DNA of 55,003 nt from Saprospiraceae bacterium (GTDB lineage: Bacteria > Bacteroidota > Bacteroidia > Chitinophagales > Saprospiraceae), in the NCBI GenBank assembly GCA_019694255.1, contig JAIBCI010000067.1, positions 1 to 55,003 of the forward strand. The letters are read 5' to 3'. The translations under genes and the position numbers were made by a program. Positions 25,193 through 33,211 of the stretch are shown piece after piece (the first letter of the stretch is position 1; every line of letters starts with the position of its first letter). A model generated the notes under the pieces. The model saw only the letters and a list, made by a program, of their open reading frames with translations, was not told the origin of the DNA and ran no database searches.

Positions 25193-26881
25193 TTATCTTA
25201 CCTTTTTACCATCAATATAAACCTCCAGAACTTTGGTATCAGGAATGGAATCAACCGCACACGTTGCCAGATTTCGGTCTAACACTATAAAATCTGCCAG
25301 CTTGCCCGGCATGATGCTGCCCTTATTTTTTTCATCAAAGGAAGCATAGGCATTCCAGATCGTATATGATTTTAGCGCTTCGTCCCGATGCATACATTCT
25401 TCTGGGAAAAAAGCTTCCTTTTGACCAATGCTTCGCCGCGTAACTGCTGCAAAAATGCAAGCGAATGGATTGACACTTTCAACCGGTGTATCCGTTCCAT
25501 TAGCCAAATGCACACCATTGTCGATCAATGACCTCCAGATATATGATGTACTTCGGGCCCGGTCTATGCCGAGGCGTTTGATGACAAAGGGCGCATCACT
25601 TGTGCAATGTATTGCTTGCATGGAAGCGATCACACCAAGCGACTTCAACCGGGCTATGTCTTCCCTGCGAAGATGCTGGGCATGTTCAATACGCCATCTT
25701 CGGTCCTGATTCTCAGCACCCTGCTTAAGAACCGATTCCATCACATCCAATACTTCTTTATTGCCGCGATCACCAATAGCATGAACGCACAGTTGTAAAT
25801 TTTTCTCCTTTGCCAGGATTGCAACTCGTCGAACTAAGGAAGGATCGACAAGATTTTGCCCTGAAAAAGCAGGTTGATCAGTGTAGGCCTCCATCAACCA
25901 GGCGCCGTATGAACCTAGTGCGCCATCCATATACATCTTTACGGCGGCACATTTAAATCGGTCCGGTTGGGCTGATGGCCATGGCAGAAACTTAAGCTTT
26001 TGTTCGAGACTATCAGGCTGCTCATACAACATCGCGTAGATCCTTTGATGGATTAATCTTTCCTTGCAGGCTTTTTCGATAAACCTGAGTTCAAGAATAC
26101 TGCTGCCTGCGTCTTGAAATGAGGTTATTCCATATTCCAGGGCCTTTGCCGAAGCACTTTGCGCTTTGAATCTGAGCGCACTTTCACGTACACTATCCGG
26201 CAAAGTAAGATTAAATTGGTCAAAGGCATTTTGAATTAGATCCATGGCATTCTCTTCAAAAATACCTGTCATTTGATGATCCAGGTCTATAACGATTCTG
26301 CCTCCTGGAGGGGTACGGCTTTCTGTTGATATGCCGGCCATTGACATGGCTTTCTGATTGGCAATCAACGCATGCCCACTGGCATGTGTCAACATTACGG
26401 GGTTGTCTGGCGAAACCGAAGACAATAAGTCATTGTATGGATATCCAGCAAAGGTCCGGAGCAGTTGATCATTCCATTTTTCCTGATGCCAACCCCGACC
26501 AATTATCCAATGACCAGGAGGAGTTGTTAAAACATGACGTCTGACGGAATCAATTACCTCCGCCCAGCTTTTTGTATTGATCAGATTTAAATCAATCAAA
26601 CTTCCGCCCAGACTAAGAAAATGCCCATGCCCTTCAATAATACCAGGCATAATAAAGAATCCATGCATATCTCTAACTTCCGAGCACATAAACCTTCGAA
26701 GCAGTACTTCAGATTCTCCTACAGCCAGAATTCTGCCATCCTTGACTACCATGGCTTCGGCCCAAGGAATGCTGTCATCCGCTGTGTAAATTCTGGCATT
26801 ACTTATAAGGAGATCAGCTTTTTGCGTTTCTTTGCATTGAAACACTGAACAAATCAGGAAGATTGATATTATTTTTCGCAT
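25193..26881 (-). CDS. Lipoprotein amidohydrolase of the YtcJ-like family
   Basis: 562 residues. The N-terminus (IISIFLICSVFQC) is a lipoprotein-type signal with Cys at 16. The body matches amidohydrolase family 3: ADLLISNARIYTADD, MPGIIEGHGHFLSLGG with the metal-binding HxH, FQDAGSS, CVHAIGDRGNKEVLD with a His ligand, RRWRIEHAQHLR, and NGTDTPVESVNPF near the end with the metal-binding Asp. Such enzymes hydrolyse C-N bonds in amides or N-acyl compounds; substrates are mostly unknown. A membrane-anchored version suggests scavenging in the periplasm. Its ATG is only 12 bases from the divergent polyprenyl synthase ATG, so its promoter must lie inside that gene. Confidence 0.88.
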   Translation of the reverse strand: MRKIISIFLICSVFQCKETQKADLLISNARIYTADDSIPWAEAMVVKDGRILAVGESEVLLRRFMCSEVRDMHGFFIMPGIIEGHGHFLSLGGSLIDLNLINTKSWAEVIDSVRRHVLTTPPGHWIIGRGWHQEKWNDQLLRTFAGYPYNDLLSSVSPDNPVMLTHASGHALIANQKAMSMAGISTESRTPPGGRIVIDLDHQMTGIFEENAMDLIQNAFDQFNLTLPDSVRESALRFKAQSASAKALEYGITSFQDAGSSILELRFIEKACKERLIHQRIYAMLYEQPDSLEQKLKFLPWPSAQPDRFKCAAVKMYMDGALGSYGAWLMEAYTDQPAFSGQNLVDPSLVRRVAILAKEKNLQLCVHAIGDRGNKEVLDVMESVLKQGAENQDRRWRIEHAQHLRREDIARLKSLGVIASMQAIHCTSDAPFVIKRLGIDRARSTSYIWRSLIDNGVHLANGTDTPVESVNPFACIFAAVTRRSIGQKEAFFPEECMHRDEALKSYTIWNAYASFDEKNKGSIMPGKLADFIVLDRNLATCAVDSIPDTKVLEVYIDGKKVR

Positions 26882-26893
26882 GAGGGGAAAAGC

Positions 26894-27871
26894 ATGATCA
26901 AAGAAACGAATTTCCAGTATCTTACAAAACTTTATCAGTCTTATATCAGTGAGATCAGCTGGAATCAGGAGCCCATATCACTTTATGAGCCATTTGATTA
27001 CATCATGCAGCAGGAAGGGAAAAAAATTCGTCCACTTTCGCTCTTGTTAAGCTATGGATTGTTCTCGGATAATTTAACTGCTGCTTTACCTGCTGCATAT
27101 GGCCTTGAGTTGTTTCATAACTTTACCCTGATACATGATGATATCATGGATCAGGCGGCATTACGTCGTGGAAAACCGACTGTCCACCAAAAGTATGGTG
27201 ATTCATCCGCTATATTGTCCGGTGATGCGATGTTACTTGAATCGCTGCAAATGATCTTAAAAGCTGCGGGACCGCGAAATGCCATTACCCAGTTATTTAT
27301 CAATTCAGGCCTTGAAGTCTGCCGGGGACAGGCTATGGACATGGATTTTGAAAATTCACAAAGTGTCCGCCTGCCCGACTATTTGCAAATGATTGAGAAA
27401 AAGACTTCAGTGCTTCTAGGATGTTGTCTACAGATTGGAGCTATGCTTGCTGATCAACCGGAAAAAATCTGCAATACACTTTACCAGATTGGACTTAATT
27501 TGGGAAATGCATTTCAGATTCAGGATGATATTATGGATCTGTACGGCGACACAACTTCCTTTGGAAAAACTCGTGGCGGTGATCTTATTCAAAGAAAAAA
27601 AACAATACTTCTGCTGACACTACTCGAAGATTTTGACCAAAAGGGCCAACAAGAAATTCTGGCGCATTATCAAAAGCAGAGAACTCCGCAGGAGCAGTTG
27701 GCATTTTATGAAGATATTCTGGACCGTCATGATATTAAAAACAAAGCCAGACATACTTTTGAAGATTACTGCAACCGATGCTATTCTGAAATTAAAAATC
27801 TGGATCTTAACGAACCTGGAATGCAACAATTAACACAGTTTGTTTCGCTTGTCTTAAACCGCAATTACTGA
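26894..27871 (+). CDS. Polyprenyl (farnesyl/geranylgeranyl-type) diphosphate synthase
   Basis: 325 residues of the trans-isoprenyl synthase family, condensing isopentenyl diphosphate with an allylic diphosphate. Both aspartate-rich motifs are intact: IHDDIMDQAALRRG at about residue 82 and QIQDDIMDLYGD at about 212, with GKKIRPLSLLLSYG near residue 45 for substrate binding. FARM-region residues before the first motif (LELFHNFTL) lack bulky aromatics at key positions except Phe, so chain length cannot be fixed by eye. AGGGGAAAAGC before the ATG is a rare good Shine-Dalgarno match here. A short lipoprotein gene follows by 2 bases. Confidence 0.93.
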   Translation: MIKETNFQYLTKLYQSYISEISWNQEPISLYEPFDYIMQQEGKKIRPLSLLLSYGLFSDNLTAALPAAYGLELFHNFTLIHDDIMDQAALRRGKPTVHQKYGDSSAILSGDAMLLESLQMILKAAGPRNAITQLFINSGLEVCRGQAMDMDFENSQSVRLPDYLQMIEKKTSVLLGCCLQIGAMLADQPEKICNTLYQIGLNLGNAFQIQDDIMDLYGDTTSFGKTRGGDLIQRKKTILLLTLLEDFDQKGQQEILAHYQKQRTPQEQLAFYEDILDRHDIKNKARHTFEDYCNRCYSEIKNLDLNEPGMQQLTQFVSLVLNRNY

Positions 27872-27873
27872 TT

Positions 27874-28380
27874 ATGAAAAATTTCTTTGCAATGGTCTTG
27901 ATATCATGCACATTAGTGTATGGATGCACCAGTAAAAATCGATTTGAAAAAAGTAGTGACGGCAACACCAAAGAAACCTATAACCCTACCCCCACCAGTG
28001 GCCCCAACCCAACCAAAGATCAGATCAAGGGAAGCATTACGGATGTCGAAAGTGATGCCATCCCGTTTCTCAAAATTGATGCGGACACGCCAAGATGGTC
28101 TATGAATATGGGATTGATACAGGAAGGAATCTTTGACGTAAAGCTCAATATGTCCTCTGAAAACAAAATTTACTTTGGCTTATTGAAAAAAGTTCAACAG
28201 CCAAACCACAGTGGTATATTTTATGTCGGGGAGCTTAACTCCAACAGTGGCAAACAAGTTATACAGCTGTATGTTGAAAGACTCCCTTGCACTGACAACC
28301 AGCAAAAACAACATAACGCCCGGGTTACACTTCTGAAGGACAATAAGGAATTCTACGCCTGCGGAGATTTTCAGAATTAA
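27874..28380 (+). CDS. Hypothetical lipoprotein
   Basis: 168 residues. The start MKNFFAMVLISCTLVYGC is a lipoprotein signal with the lipid-accepting Cys at 18, followed by a Thr/Pro/Asn-rich linker to about residue 50. The remaining 115 residues are beta-rich and end with RVTLLKDNKEFYACGDFQN; a second Cys pair (in LPCTD and YACGD) may form a disulphide. The tail recalls small COG3650-type lipoproteins, but I would not assign the family. It follows the polyprenyl synthase by 2 bases and is probably co-transcribed; nothing else points to a role. Confidence 0.72.
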   Translation: MKNFFAMVLISCTLVYGCTSKNRFEKSSDGNTKETYNPTPTSGPNPTKDQIKGSITDVESDAIPFLKIDADTPRWSMNMGLIQEGIFDVKLNMSSENKIYFGLLKKVQQPNHSGIFYVGELNSNSGKQVIQLYVERLPCTDNQQKQHNARVTLLKDNKEFYACGDFQN

Positions 28381-28418
28381 AATGGTTGAATAGTCCGATT
28401 TTTTCCAAACAAAGGCAC

Positions 28419-28451
28419 TTGTCTACCATCTGCCAAAAATTCATATCTTTG
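28419..28451 (+). promoter_or_regulatory. Candidate promoter of ftsX: TTG-N22-TATCTTTG
   Basis: TATCTTTG at 28444-28451 is an exact -7 match. TTG at 28419-28421 is 22 bases upstream, one base beyond the usual range. The -7 box lies 49 bases before the GTG start. Confidence 0.6.
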
Positions 28452-28500
28452 CATATATCAAATATTTAAATCCTTCGCTAACAGCGTTTTAAATTAACCG

Positions 28501-29334
28501 GTGGATTCACGATTCCAGTCATTATTGCATGTTATTGCATCCGCACTCGTGCTCGCCCTTCCTGGCATTACGCTTCTTGGGCTCTTGCAGGTATGGGATT
28601 TGCAACGTTCATGGGCTGGTCAGGTACCCTTCGTCATAGAGCTTAACAACGATGCCTCCAAGGACACCATCGAACAAATTAAAAAAGCTGTTTTGACGAC
28701 TTCAGGCATTGACCCGGAAAGTCTAGAGTTTGCTGGTCGTGCAGAAGCATTCAAAGTCATGAAGCAGGATGAATCCCTTGGATTAAATGATGGTCTGACA
28801 GAGAACCCTTTTCGGGATTTGATCCTTGTCAAAAGCAATGGCGCTGTCTCCAAACCAGAGGTTTTGAAGAGTTTAAATAATAACCTGTTACCATTTAAGA
28901 GTACAATCACCCGAACAGATGCCGGACAAGGCTTAAGCGATGAGATGAATAAGGGTCTGAGCAAGATCCTTCTGATTTTAATGGCACTGACAATTTTCTT
29001 TACCGGACTAGCATACTTTATTATTCACTACTTGTTACGTAACTTATTACACCGAAGGGCCGAGATTATACAAACGATGCATCTGTTGGGGGCTTCAGAT
29101 AATCAGGTATTTACGCCTTATAGAAGTCTTTCCTTACGGCTTGGCCTTGCCAGTGGATTTTTCGCGATTGTCTGGGTTGGAATCAGTATTTTGATATTGT
29201 TTGTACTCATGCCAGATCTGTATAAAATCGTCAGCCTGAATAATTTTGCAGCGGTCATAACCGTTTTAGCGATTCTTGGCCCAACTTTGCATCGCATGGG
29301 CCTAAAAAAGACCATTCAGTCAATAACTAAATAA
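28501..29334 (+). CDS. ftsX: Cell-division protein FtsX
   Basis: 277 residues. FtsX pairs with the ATPase FtsE and passes a signal across the inner membrane to peptidoglycan hydrolases during division. The layout is a first helix at about 8-28, an extracytoplasmic loop (about 35-155) beginning QVPFVIELNNDASKD, then three C-terminal helices with LLRNLLHRRAEIIQTMHLLGA, the typical permease coupling segment. The start is GTG 28501; an in-frame TAA lies two codons upstream and the next candidate would cut the first helix. DUF3098 and uppP follow, the usual Bacteroidota order. No ftsE in the window. Confidence 0.93.
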   Translation: MDSRFQSLLHVIASALVLALPGITLLGLLQVWDLQRSWAGQVPFVIELNNDASKDTIEQIKKAVLTTSGIDPESLEFAGRAEAFKVMKQDESLGLNDGLTENPFRDLILVKSNGAVSKPEVLKSLNNNLLPFKSTITRTDAGQGLSDEMNKGLSKILLILMALTIFFTGLAYFIIHYLLRNLLHRRAEIIQTMHLLGASDNQVFTPYRSLSLRLGLASGFFAIVWVGISILILFVLMPDLYKIVSLNNFAAVITVLAILGPTLHRMGLKKTIQSITK

Positions 29335-29344
29335 TTATCCTCAA

Positions 29345-29659
29345 ATGGGAGAATCAAAATCAAAAAAAACAACAGAAACCATCACAGTAAAAAAGTCTGC
29401 GGGAATCTCAGCCTCAAATATCAATACCAGCTCAGATAGAACAGCTTCTTCGGTAACATACGGTCCTAAACAATACAGGATTGTACTTGTCGGCTTGGCA
29501 TTGTTGGTTATTGGCTTTATACTTATGTCCGGAGGCAATATGCCCAATCCGGATACCTGGGATGAAAATATTATTTATGGCTTCCGAAGGACGGTTGCTG
29601 CCCCAGTGTTTATTCTCGCGGGTTTGATTGTACAGATCTGGGCGATCTTTAAAGTCTAA
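29345..29659 (+). CDS. DUF3098 membrane protein
   Basis: 104 residues. A Thr/Ser/Lys-rich N-terminal tail of about 40 residues is followed by two membrane helices, with the conserved DUF3098 segment LMSGGNMPNPDTWDENIIYG between them and a C-terminal helix. The family is Bacteroidota-specific and sits between ftsX and uppP in many genomes, suggesting a role in division or wall-lipid recycling that has not been shown. It starts 10 bases after ftsX and ends one base before uppP. Confidence 0.9.
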   Translation: MGESKSKKTTETITVKKSAGISASNINTSSDRTASSVTYGPKQYRIVLVGLALLVIGFILMSGGNMPNPDTWDENIIYGFRRTVAAPVFILAGLIVQIWAIFKV

Positions 29660-29660
29660 T

Positions 29661-30461
29661 ATGTCGGAATATTTGATGATTGTTATTCTGGGCATTGTCC
29701 AGGGTATCACAGAATTTCTGCCAATCAGTAGTGACGGCCACCTTGAAATTGCCAAATATATTCTGGGAGATAAATCCACCGGCATGGACAGTCTTGAGCT
29801 TACTGTGCTGCTTCACATTGCCACGACACTAAGTATTTGCTATGTATTCCGGGAAAAAATAGTAAGCATCATACGCGGCTTGATGATGCGTGATGCTTCT
29901 TCCTGGAGACTTGCAATGTTGGTGGTGATTTCCATGGTACCCGCTGCGATTGTTGGTTTGTTTTTTGAAGAAGAAGTCAGCAGTTTATTTGAGGGACGCA
30001 TCATGCTCGTCGCGCTTTGTCTGTTTATCAATGGCTTAATTTTGTACGTTGGCAATAAAGCATTGGTGACCAATCAGCCGATCAACGAATGGCGTTCGCT
30101 ACTCATGGGCATTGCACAGATGTTTGCCATCTTACCCGGGATCAGCAGATCCGGTTCGACAATTAGTGTCGCGGCCCTGAGTAATGTCAACAGGTATGAA
30201 GCCGCTGAATTTTCATTCATCATGGTACTGCCGCTTATATTTGGCAAAATCGGTAAGGACGTCCTGAATGGTGGATTTGCCCACCTTCAGTATTCTTCCG
30301 GAGCACTTCTTGCCGGATTCGCTGCAGCCTTTGTGGTTGGGATATTTGCATTCCGCCTTCTACTGCGCATGGTAGCCGGTATCAGGCTTCATATATTTGC
30401 TTATTATTGTATGACTGCAGGGATCCTTATTGCAGTATATGGTTTTTGGAGAGGTCTCTAA
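29661..30461 (+). CDS. uppP: Undecaprenyl-diphosphatase UppP (BacA)
   Basis: 266 residues with about eight membrane helices. It removes a phosphate from undecaprenyl diphosphate so that the lipid carrier can be reused for peptidoglycan and other glycans. GIVQGITEFLPISSDGHL has the two Glu/Ser catalytic region and LPGISRSGSTISVAAL has the essential Arg. The usual SSxGH motif has Asp in the variable position where Ser or Thr is common. ATG 29661, one base after the DUF3098 stop, is preferred over an in-frame ATG at 29628 inside that gene. Confidence 0.95.
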   Translation: MSEYLMIVILGIVQGITEFLPISSDGHLEIAKYILGDKSTGMDSLELTVLLHIATTLSICYVFREKIVSIIRGLMMRDASSWRLAMLVVISMVPAAIVGLFFEEEVSSLFEGRIMLVALCLFINGLILYVGNKALVTNQPINEWRSLLMGIAQMFAILPGISRSGSTISVAALSNVNRYEAAEFSFIMVLPLIFGKIGKDVLNGGFAHLQYSSGALLAGFAAAFVVGIFAFRLLLRMVAGIRLHIFAYYCMTAGILIAVYGFWRGL

Positions 30462-30612
30462 TTGTCAAGAGAATTAATCACACTTCGCTGTTGCCTAAAA
30501 TTGTCAGATTATAAGGTGTATCAGTTCATTTCAATTTAACAAGTATTTGTATACTATATAATTACAATCAATCATTAAAATAATTGCGAATAATCAATAT
30601 GGTATCAAATAA

Positions 30613-30642
30613 TTGGTTCAAGTCAATGATGGATTAACTTTG
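30613..30642 (+). promoter_or_regulatory. Promoter of truB: TTG-N19-TAACTTTG
   Basis: TTG at 30613-30615, 19 bases, then TAACTTTG at 30635-30642. Both boxes and spacing fit. It supports the TTG start at 30670, 27 bases downstream. The preceding 150 bases are AT-rich without other signals. Confidence 0.7.
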
Positions 30643-30669
30643 CAGTTTGGAGCTAAAGACTAATCAATT

Positions 30670-31404
30670 TTGCAGCTATCTCACCTAAATATAAATCACA
30701 TAGATTTTAAGGCAGGCGCGGTGATTCTTGTTAACAAGCCTTATGGAAAAACTTCTTTTTTTGCCGTAGAGCTTGTTAAACGCGCGCTCAAAAAATTCAC
30801 CCATGGTGAAAATATTAAAATAGGCCATGCAGGAACCCTGGATCCACTCGCCAGTGGATTACTGATCATGTGCACTGGAAAAATGACGCGCAATATTCAG
30901 GATTATCAGTCACTTGATAAAAAGTACAGTGGCATCATAAGGCTCGGTGCCTCAACTCCATCTTATGATCTTGAGACTGAAATCAATGAAACACGACCCT
31001 TTGATCACCTCAGCGAAACAGCGCTTTACCAATGCGCAGAGCGTTTTGTCGGAAGTATTGAGATGGTACCACCCATTCATTCCGCGGTCAAAATCAACGG
31101 CAAGAGGTCATACCTCATGGCACGGCAGGGACATCAACCCGAATTGAAGCCCAGGACTGTGCAGATTCACCAATTCAAAATTGACCCGACTGGAATTCCT
31201 GATATTCGATTTGAAGTAATTTGCTCCAAAGGTACTTACATTCGGTCGCTGGCACATGAATTCGGGCTACAGCTTGATACACGCGCACACCTTGCGGAAC
31301 TGAAACGTGAAGCGATTGGACATTTTACGCTGTCTGGTGCTTTTGACCTGGATGAGCTGGTGACACTGCTAAGATCGCCGTCTGAAGCAGAATTTGAACA
31401 TTGA
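30670..31404 (+). CDS. truB: tRNA pseudouridine-55 synthase TruB
   Basis: TruB makes pseudouridine at position 55 in the T-loop of tRNAs. The 244-residue product has VILVNKPYGKTSFFAVELV, GHAGTLDPLASGLLIMCTG with the catalytic Asp, KKYSGIIRLGASTPSYDLET, PPIHSAVKINGKRSY and CSKGTYIRSLAHEFG, all family hallmarks. The start is TTG 30670: no ATG is in frame before the first motif and the promoter ends just upstream. The C-terminus lacks a PUA domain, as in most Bacteroidota copies. It is a single-gene unit. Confidence 0.95.
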   Translation: MQLSHLNINHIDFKAGAVILVNKPYGKTSFFAVELVKRALKKFTHGENIKIGHAGTLDPLASGLLIMCTGKMTRNIQDYQSLDKKYSGIIRLGASTPSYDLETEINETRPFDHLSETALYQCAERFVGSIEMVPPIHSAVKINGKRSYLMARQGHQPELKPRTVQIHQFKIDPTGIPDIRFEVICSKGTYIRSLAHEFGLQLDTRAHLAELKREAIGHFTLSGAFDLDELVTLLRSPSEAEFEH

Positions 31405-31518
31405 AAAAATCTACTAAGAATGGTGAAGAACATTAGAAATAAGAAAAAATAGCGCGCTGAACTGGAATCCCTGAAATGAGTAATTATTACTATATTTTAT
31501 TGCTGCCATCAATGATAT

Positions 31519-31526
31519 TACTTTTG
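31519..31526 (+). promoter_or_regulatory. -7 box (TACTTTTG) of the gld operon
   Basis: TACTTTTG matches TAnnTTTG and lies 30 bases before ATG 31557. TTTA at 31496-31499, 19 bases upstream, is one base off the -33 box. Confidence 0.5.
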
Positions 31527-31556
31527 GAACGTTAATCATAGGCTTTATTCTGCAAA

Positions 31557-32474
31557 ATGTCAGTGCAAATCAGTCATATAACTAAAAAATTCGGAGCCCA
31601 GACGGCCGTCAACAACCTCAGCTTTACGGCTCAACCTTCTCAAATTCTTGGTTTTCTGGGACCAAATGGCGCAGGTAAGACGACGACGATGAAGATGATC
31701 ACGGGATATCATACCCCGGACTCTGGCGTCATTGAAGTGTGCGGTTGGGATATACAGAAACACCCCCGAGCGTGCAAACAAGCCCTAGGCTACCTTCCGG
31801 AAAACAATCCCTTGTACAAGGATATGTATATTCGTGAGTATCTACTGATATTCGCCAGATTAAACGGCTTAGCACGGCCTACTTCTCGCGTAGAGGAAGT
31901 CTTGCAACTCACCGGACTTGTCAAAGAGCAAAATAAAAAAATTGCCGAGCTGTCCAAAGGCTATCGTCAGAGAGTTGGCTTAAGTCAGGCATTATTACAC
32001 GATCCCAAGGTGTTGATTCTGGATGAACCTACCAGTGGTCTAGATCCTAACCAGATCATTGAAATACGAGAGCTGATTCGCAATATAGGCAAAGAAAAGA
32101 CGATTATTTTTTCAACGCACATTATGCAGGAGGTGAGAATGCTCTGCGACAGAGTCATCATCATCAACAACGGCAATCTTGTTGCTGATGACCCAATTGA
32201 ATCATTCCAGGACAGATTTCAGGATCGCCAGATTGTACATGTCGAATTCAAGGCAGAACCGGATTTACGTATACTCAAGAAGTTGGAAGGAATTGACTCG
32301 ATTAAATCTGAAAGTAAAACAAGTTATACATTGTATTCCAGCTCTTCGCAGGATCTACGCGACATTATTTACAATGCATCAGTTCAAAACAACTGGCCAC
32401 TTCGGGAAATACACCGCGACCGAAGTAGCGTTGAAGAAGTTTTTACATTATTGACAAGACAGGATACCAAATAA
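31557..32474 (+). CDS. gldA: ABC transporter ATPase GldA
   Basis: 305 residues. It is the ATP-binding subunit of the GldAFG exporter, required for gliding in Flavobacterium but found in non-gliders too. Walker A LGPNGAGKTTTMKMITGY, signature LSKGYRQRVGLSQALLHD and Walker B LILDEPTSGLDPNQ are all intact; a DrrA-like C-terminal domain follows from about residue 215. The stop is 1 base from gldF, which is followed closely by gldG, a DUF4340 gene and an S1/P1-like gene, forming one operon of about 5.6 kb. The substrate of GldAFG is unknown. Confidence 0.93.
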   Translation: MSVQISHITKKFGAQTAVNNLSFTAQPSQILGFLGPNGAGKTTTMKMITGYHTPDSGVIEVCGWDIQKHPRACKQALGYLPENNPLYKDMYIREYLLIFARLNGLARPTSRVEEVLQLTGLVKEQNKKIAELSKGYRQRVGLSQALLHDPKVLILDEPTSGLDPNQIIEIRELIRNIGKEKTIIFSTHIMQEVRMLCDRVIIINNGNLVADDPIESFQDRFQDRQIVHVEFKAEPDLRILKKLEGIDSIKSESKTSYTLYSSSSQDLRDIIYNASVQNNWPLREIHRDRSSVEEVFTLLTRQDTK

Positions 32475-32475
32475 A

Positions 32476-33207
32476 ATGTGGACGATTTTTAAAAAAGAAT
32501 TATCAAATTATTTTAGTCTCCTGATTGCATATATTGTGATTGGAATATTTGTTGTCGTACTGGGATTGTTGATGTGGGTTTTTCCTGATTTCAGTTTATT
32601 ATATTTTAATTATGCCTCTTTGGACCAACTTTTTTCTGTCGCTCCTTTTCTTTTTCTGTTTGTGATTCCTGCATTAAGCATGCGGAGTTTTTCCGAAGAG
32701 ATACACAGTGGCACGTTGGAAAGCTTATTGACAAAACCCATTTCAGAATCAGAAATAGTTTTTGGCAAGTTCTTCGCCTGCCTCAGCATGGTGATGATCT
32801 GTCTTATTCCATCCTTGTTTTATTTCTACTCGGTATATCAGCTGGGAACTCCCGTAGGAAATATTGATACCGGCGCCGTCCTGGGCTCCTATATCGGCCT
32901 TTTATTTCTCGCGTCCGCACTTGTATCCATTGGAATCTTTTGCTCAGCGATCGCCAAAAATCAGGTCAGCGCATTCCTGATTGCAGTACTAACCGGATAT
33001 GCCATGTATTATGGATTCTATTTTGTCAGCAAACTACCGGTATTTGTGGGTCGCGTCGACGATTTAATTCAAAGAATGGGAATGGAATTTCATTATAACT
33101 CGATAAGCCGAGGCTACCTTGATTCGCGTGATTTGATTTATTTCTCAGGAATAATTTTTTTCTTTTTATGGTTGACGATTCAGTGGATTAAAAACCGTTT
33201 ATTCTAA
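32476..33207 (+). CDS. gldF: ABC transporter permease GldF
   Basis: 243 residues with six predicted membrane helices of the ABC-2 type. MWTIFKKELSNYFSLLIAYI at the start, FVIPALSMRSFSEEIHSGTLE after the second helix and ISESEIVFGKFFACLSM are characteristic of GldF. It should form the membrane channel with GldG, driven by GldA. It begins 1 base after the gldA stop and ends 4 bases before gldG. Confidence 0.93.
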   Translation: MWTIFKKELSNYFSLLIAYIVIGIFVVVLGLLMWVFPDFSLLYFNYASLDQLFSVAPFLFLFVIPALSMRSFSEEIHSGTLESLLTKPISESEIVFGKFFACLSMVMICLIPSLFYFYSVYQLGTPVGNIDTGAVLGSYIGLLFLASALVSIGIFCSAIAKNQVSAFLIAVLTGYAMYYGFYFVSKLPVFVGRVDDLIQRMGMEFHYNSISRGYLDSRDLIYFSGIIFFFLWLTIQWIKNRLF

Positions 33208-33211
33208 GCGT

